A stretch of 64,000 nt of DNA from Gadus chalcogrammus (taxonomy: Eukaryota > Chordata > Actinopteri > Gadiformes > Gadidae), in contig NC_079415.1 in the NCBI RefSeq assembly GCF_026213295.1, positions 34,702,636-34,766,635 of the forward strand. The letters are read 5' to 3'. This document shows, in pieces, positions 63,458 to 64,000 of this stretch. The notes under the pieces are model-generated. The model saw nothing but the letters and a program-made list of their open reading frames with translations. It searched no databases and was not told the DNA's origin. The position numbers were made by a program, and so were the translations under genes. The stretch's first letter is position 1; each line of letters starts with the position of its first letter.

Positions 63458-64000
63458 CAGGGGTTGACACTAACGGTTGCCCGCTTGCCCGGGGCAAGTA
63501 AAAAAAATGTTTGGGCAAGTTGAGATTTTTTCTGGTTGCCCGAACGGGCAAGTGGATTTTGGGTGGATGTTAATATAAAAGCTATTTATTCAAATGTTTT
63601 TAGAAACTGCAGAACAACCTTTTGTTCCTCAAAACCACACAAAATAGAAGTATTTGTAATTGATCAGCGCGCTGTCTTCTCTTCTCTCGGAAAGCGAGTT
63701 AACAGACACGCATCGCTTCAGTGCGAATATAGCCCCGCCTTCTGTCTCTGGCAGTGCTACAGGCTAGCCAACAACACAGCTAGCATCTCAAGTGCAGCAT
63801 CTCCGCGAACGGTTTAGGTAGAAGTTAAATGGAGTAGTAATGGAGGAGTGCAGTTTGGAAGTACTTTGGATTGAGGCAAATTATCAAGGAAGTCAAGAAC
63901 ACGGTTTTGGGTTTCATAACTGTGCACATGCACACAACAATAGCGATCTTTTTCACGAAATTGGACCCTCACAAACTACTGTATATATTAGATGAAAGCT
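63458..64000. mobile_element. hAT-like element (CAGGGGTTGAC end), cut by the window edge
   Basis: Begins CAGGGGTTGACACTAACGG right after atccagat (63,450-63,457), the same 8-bp satellite site used by the hAT at 44,933. Repeated gggcaagt words follow. The right end is outside the window. Confidence 0.65.

Overview
The window looks like nuclear DNA of a teleost fish. It carries split genes with GT-AG introns that encode the FISNA-NACHT-LRR-B30.2 proteins of the expanded fish NLRC3-like (NLR-C) family. It also holds very many (CA)n/(TG)n tracts, hAT and Harbinger-type DNA transposons, and decayed non-LTR retrotransposons. No rRNA, convincing tRNA, CRISPR array or prokaryotic operon is visible.

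The core is an inverted duplication of one NLR gene. Copy 1 is on the minus strand (about 13.5-23.4 kb). Its predicted exons join in frame from ATG to stop (about 1,145 codons by hand). Copy 2 is on the plus strand (about 40.8-53.7 kb). It has the same exons but has lost the canonical first exon. A third copy starts at 62.5 kb on the plus strand; it keeps its first exon but is then broken by a deletion and a transposon. Exon order is: short basic first exon, repeatable symmetric peptide exons, a linker exon, an acidic helical exon, one 1,783-bp FISNA-NACHT exon, three 174-bp LRR exons, a 47-bp exon, and a PRY-SPRY (B30.2) exon. Such proteins are presumed cytosolic nucleotide-switched immune sensors. 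Divergence between the two arms is concentrated in the B30.2 exon, which is boxed in by a G-rich minisatellite and a CA tract.

0-2 kb: an inverted copy of sequence from 25.7-26.5 kb, then a palindromic MITE cluster. 2-3 kb: a segment repeated in direct orientation at 58-59 kb. 3.1-7.1 kb: an unusual element with inverted ends whose body is about 22 copies of a 152-bp satellite. 7.6-13.3 kb: a dead R2/NeSL-like retrotransposon lying between two (CA)n tracts, with two hAT-type insertions nested in its reverse transcriptase. 23.8-26.5 kb: a 760-bp tandem triplication. 28.2-39.7 kb: tandem arrays sharing a GGGGAC-rich core, with MITEs and two broken hAT transposases.

39.8-40.6 and 54.8-55.7 kb: a second inverted repeat enclosing NLR copy 2, each arm lying between dinucleotide tracts. 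55.8-59.2 kb: minisatellites, a 55-bp satellite and two hairpins. 59.6-60.4 kb: a LINE RNase H remnant. 62.5-64 kb: the third NLR fragment and a new hAT.

All coordinates, splice sites and difference counts were read by hand. Family assignments rest on motifs, not on searches.
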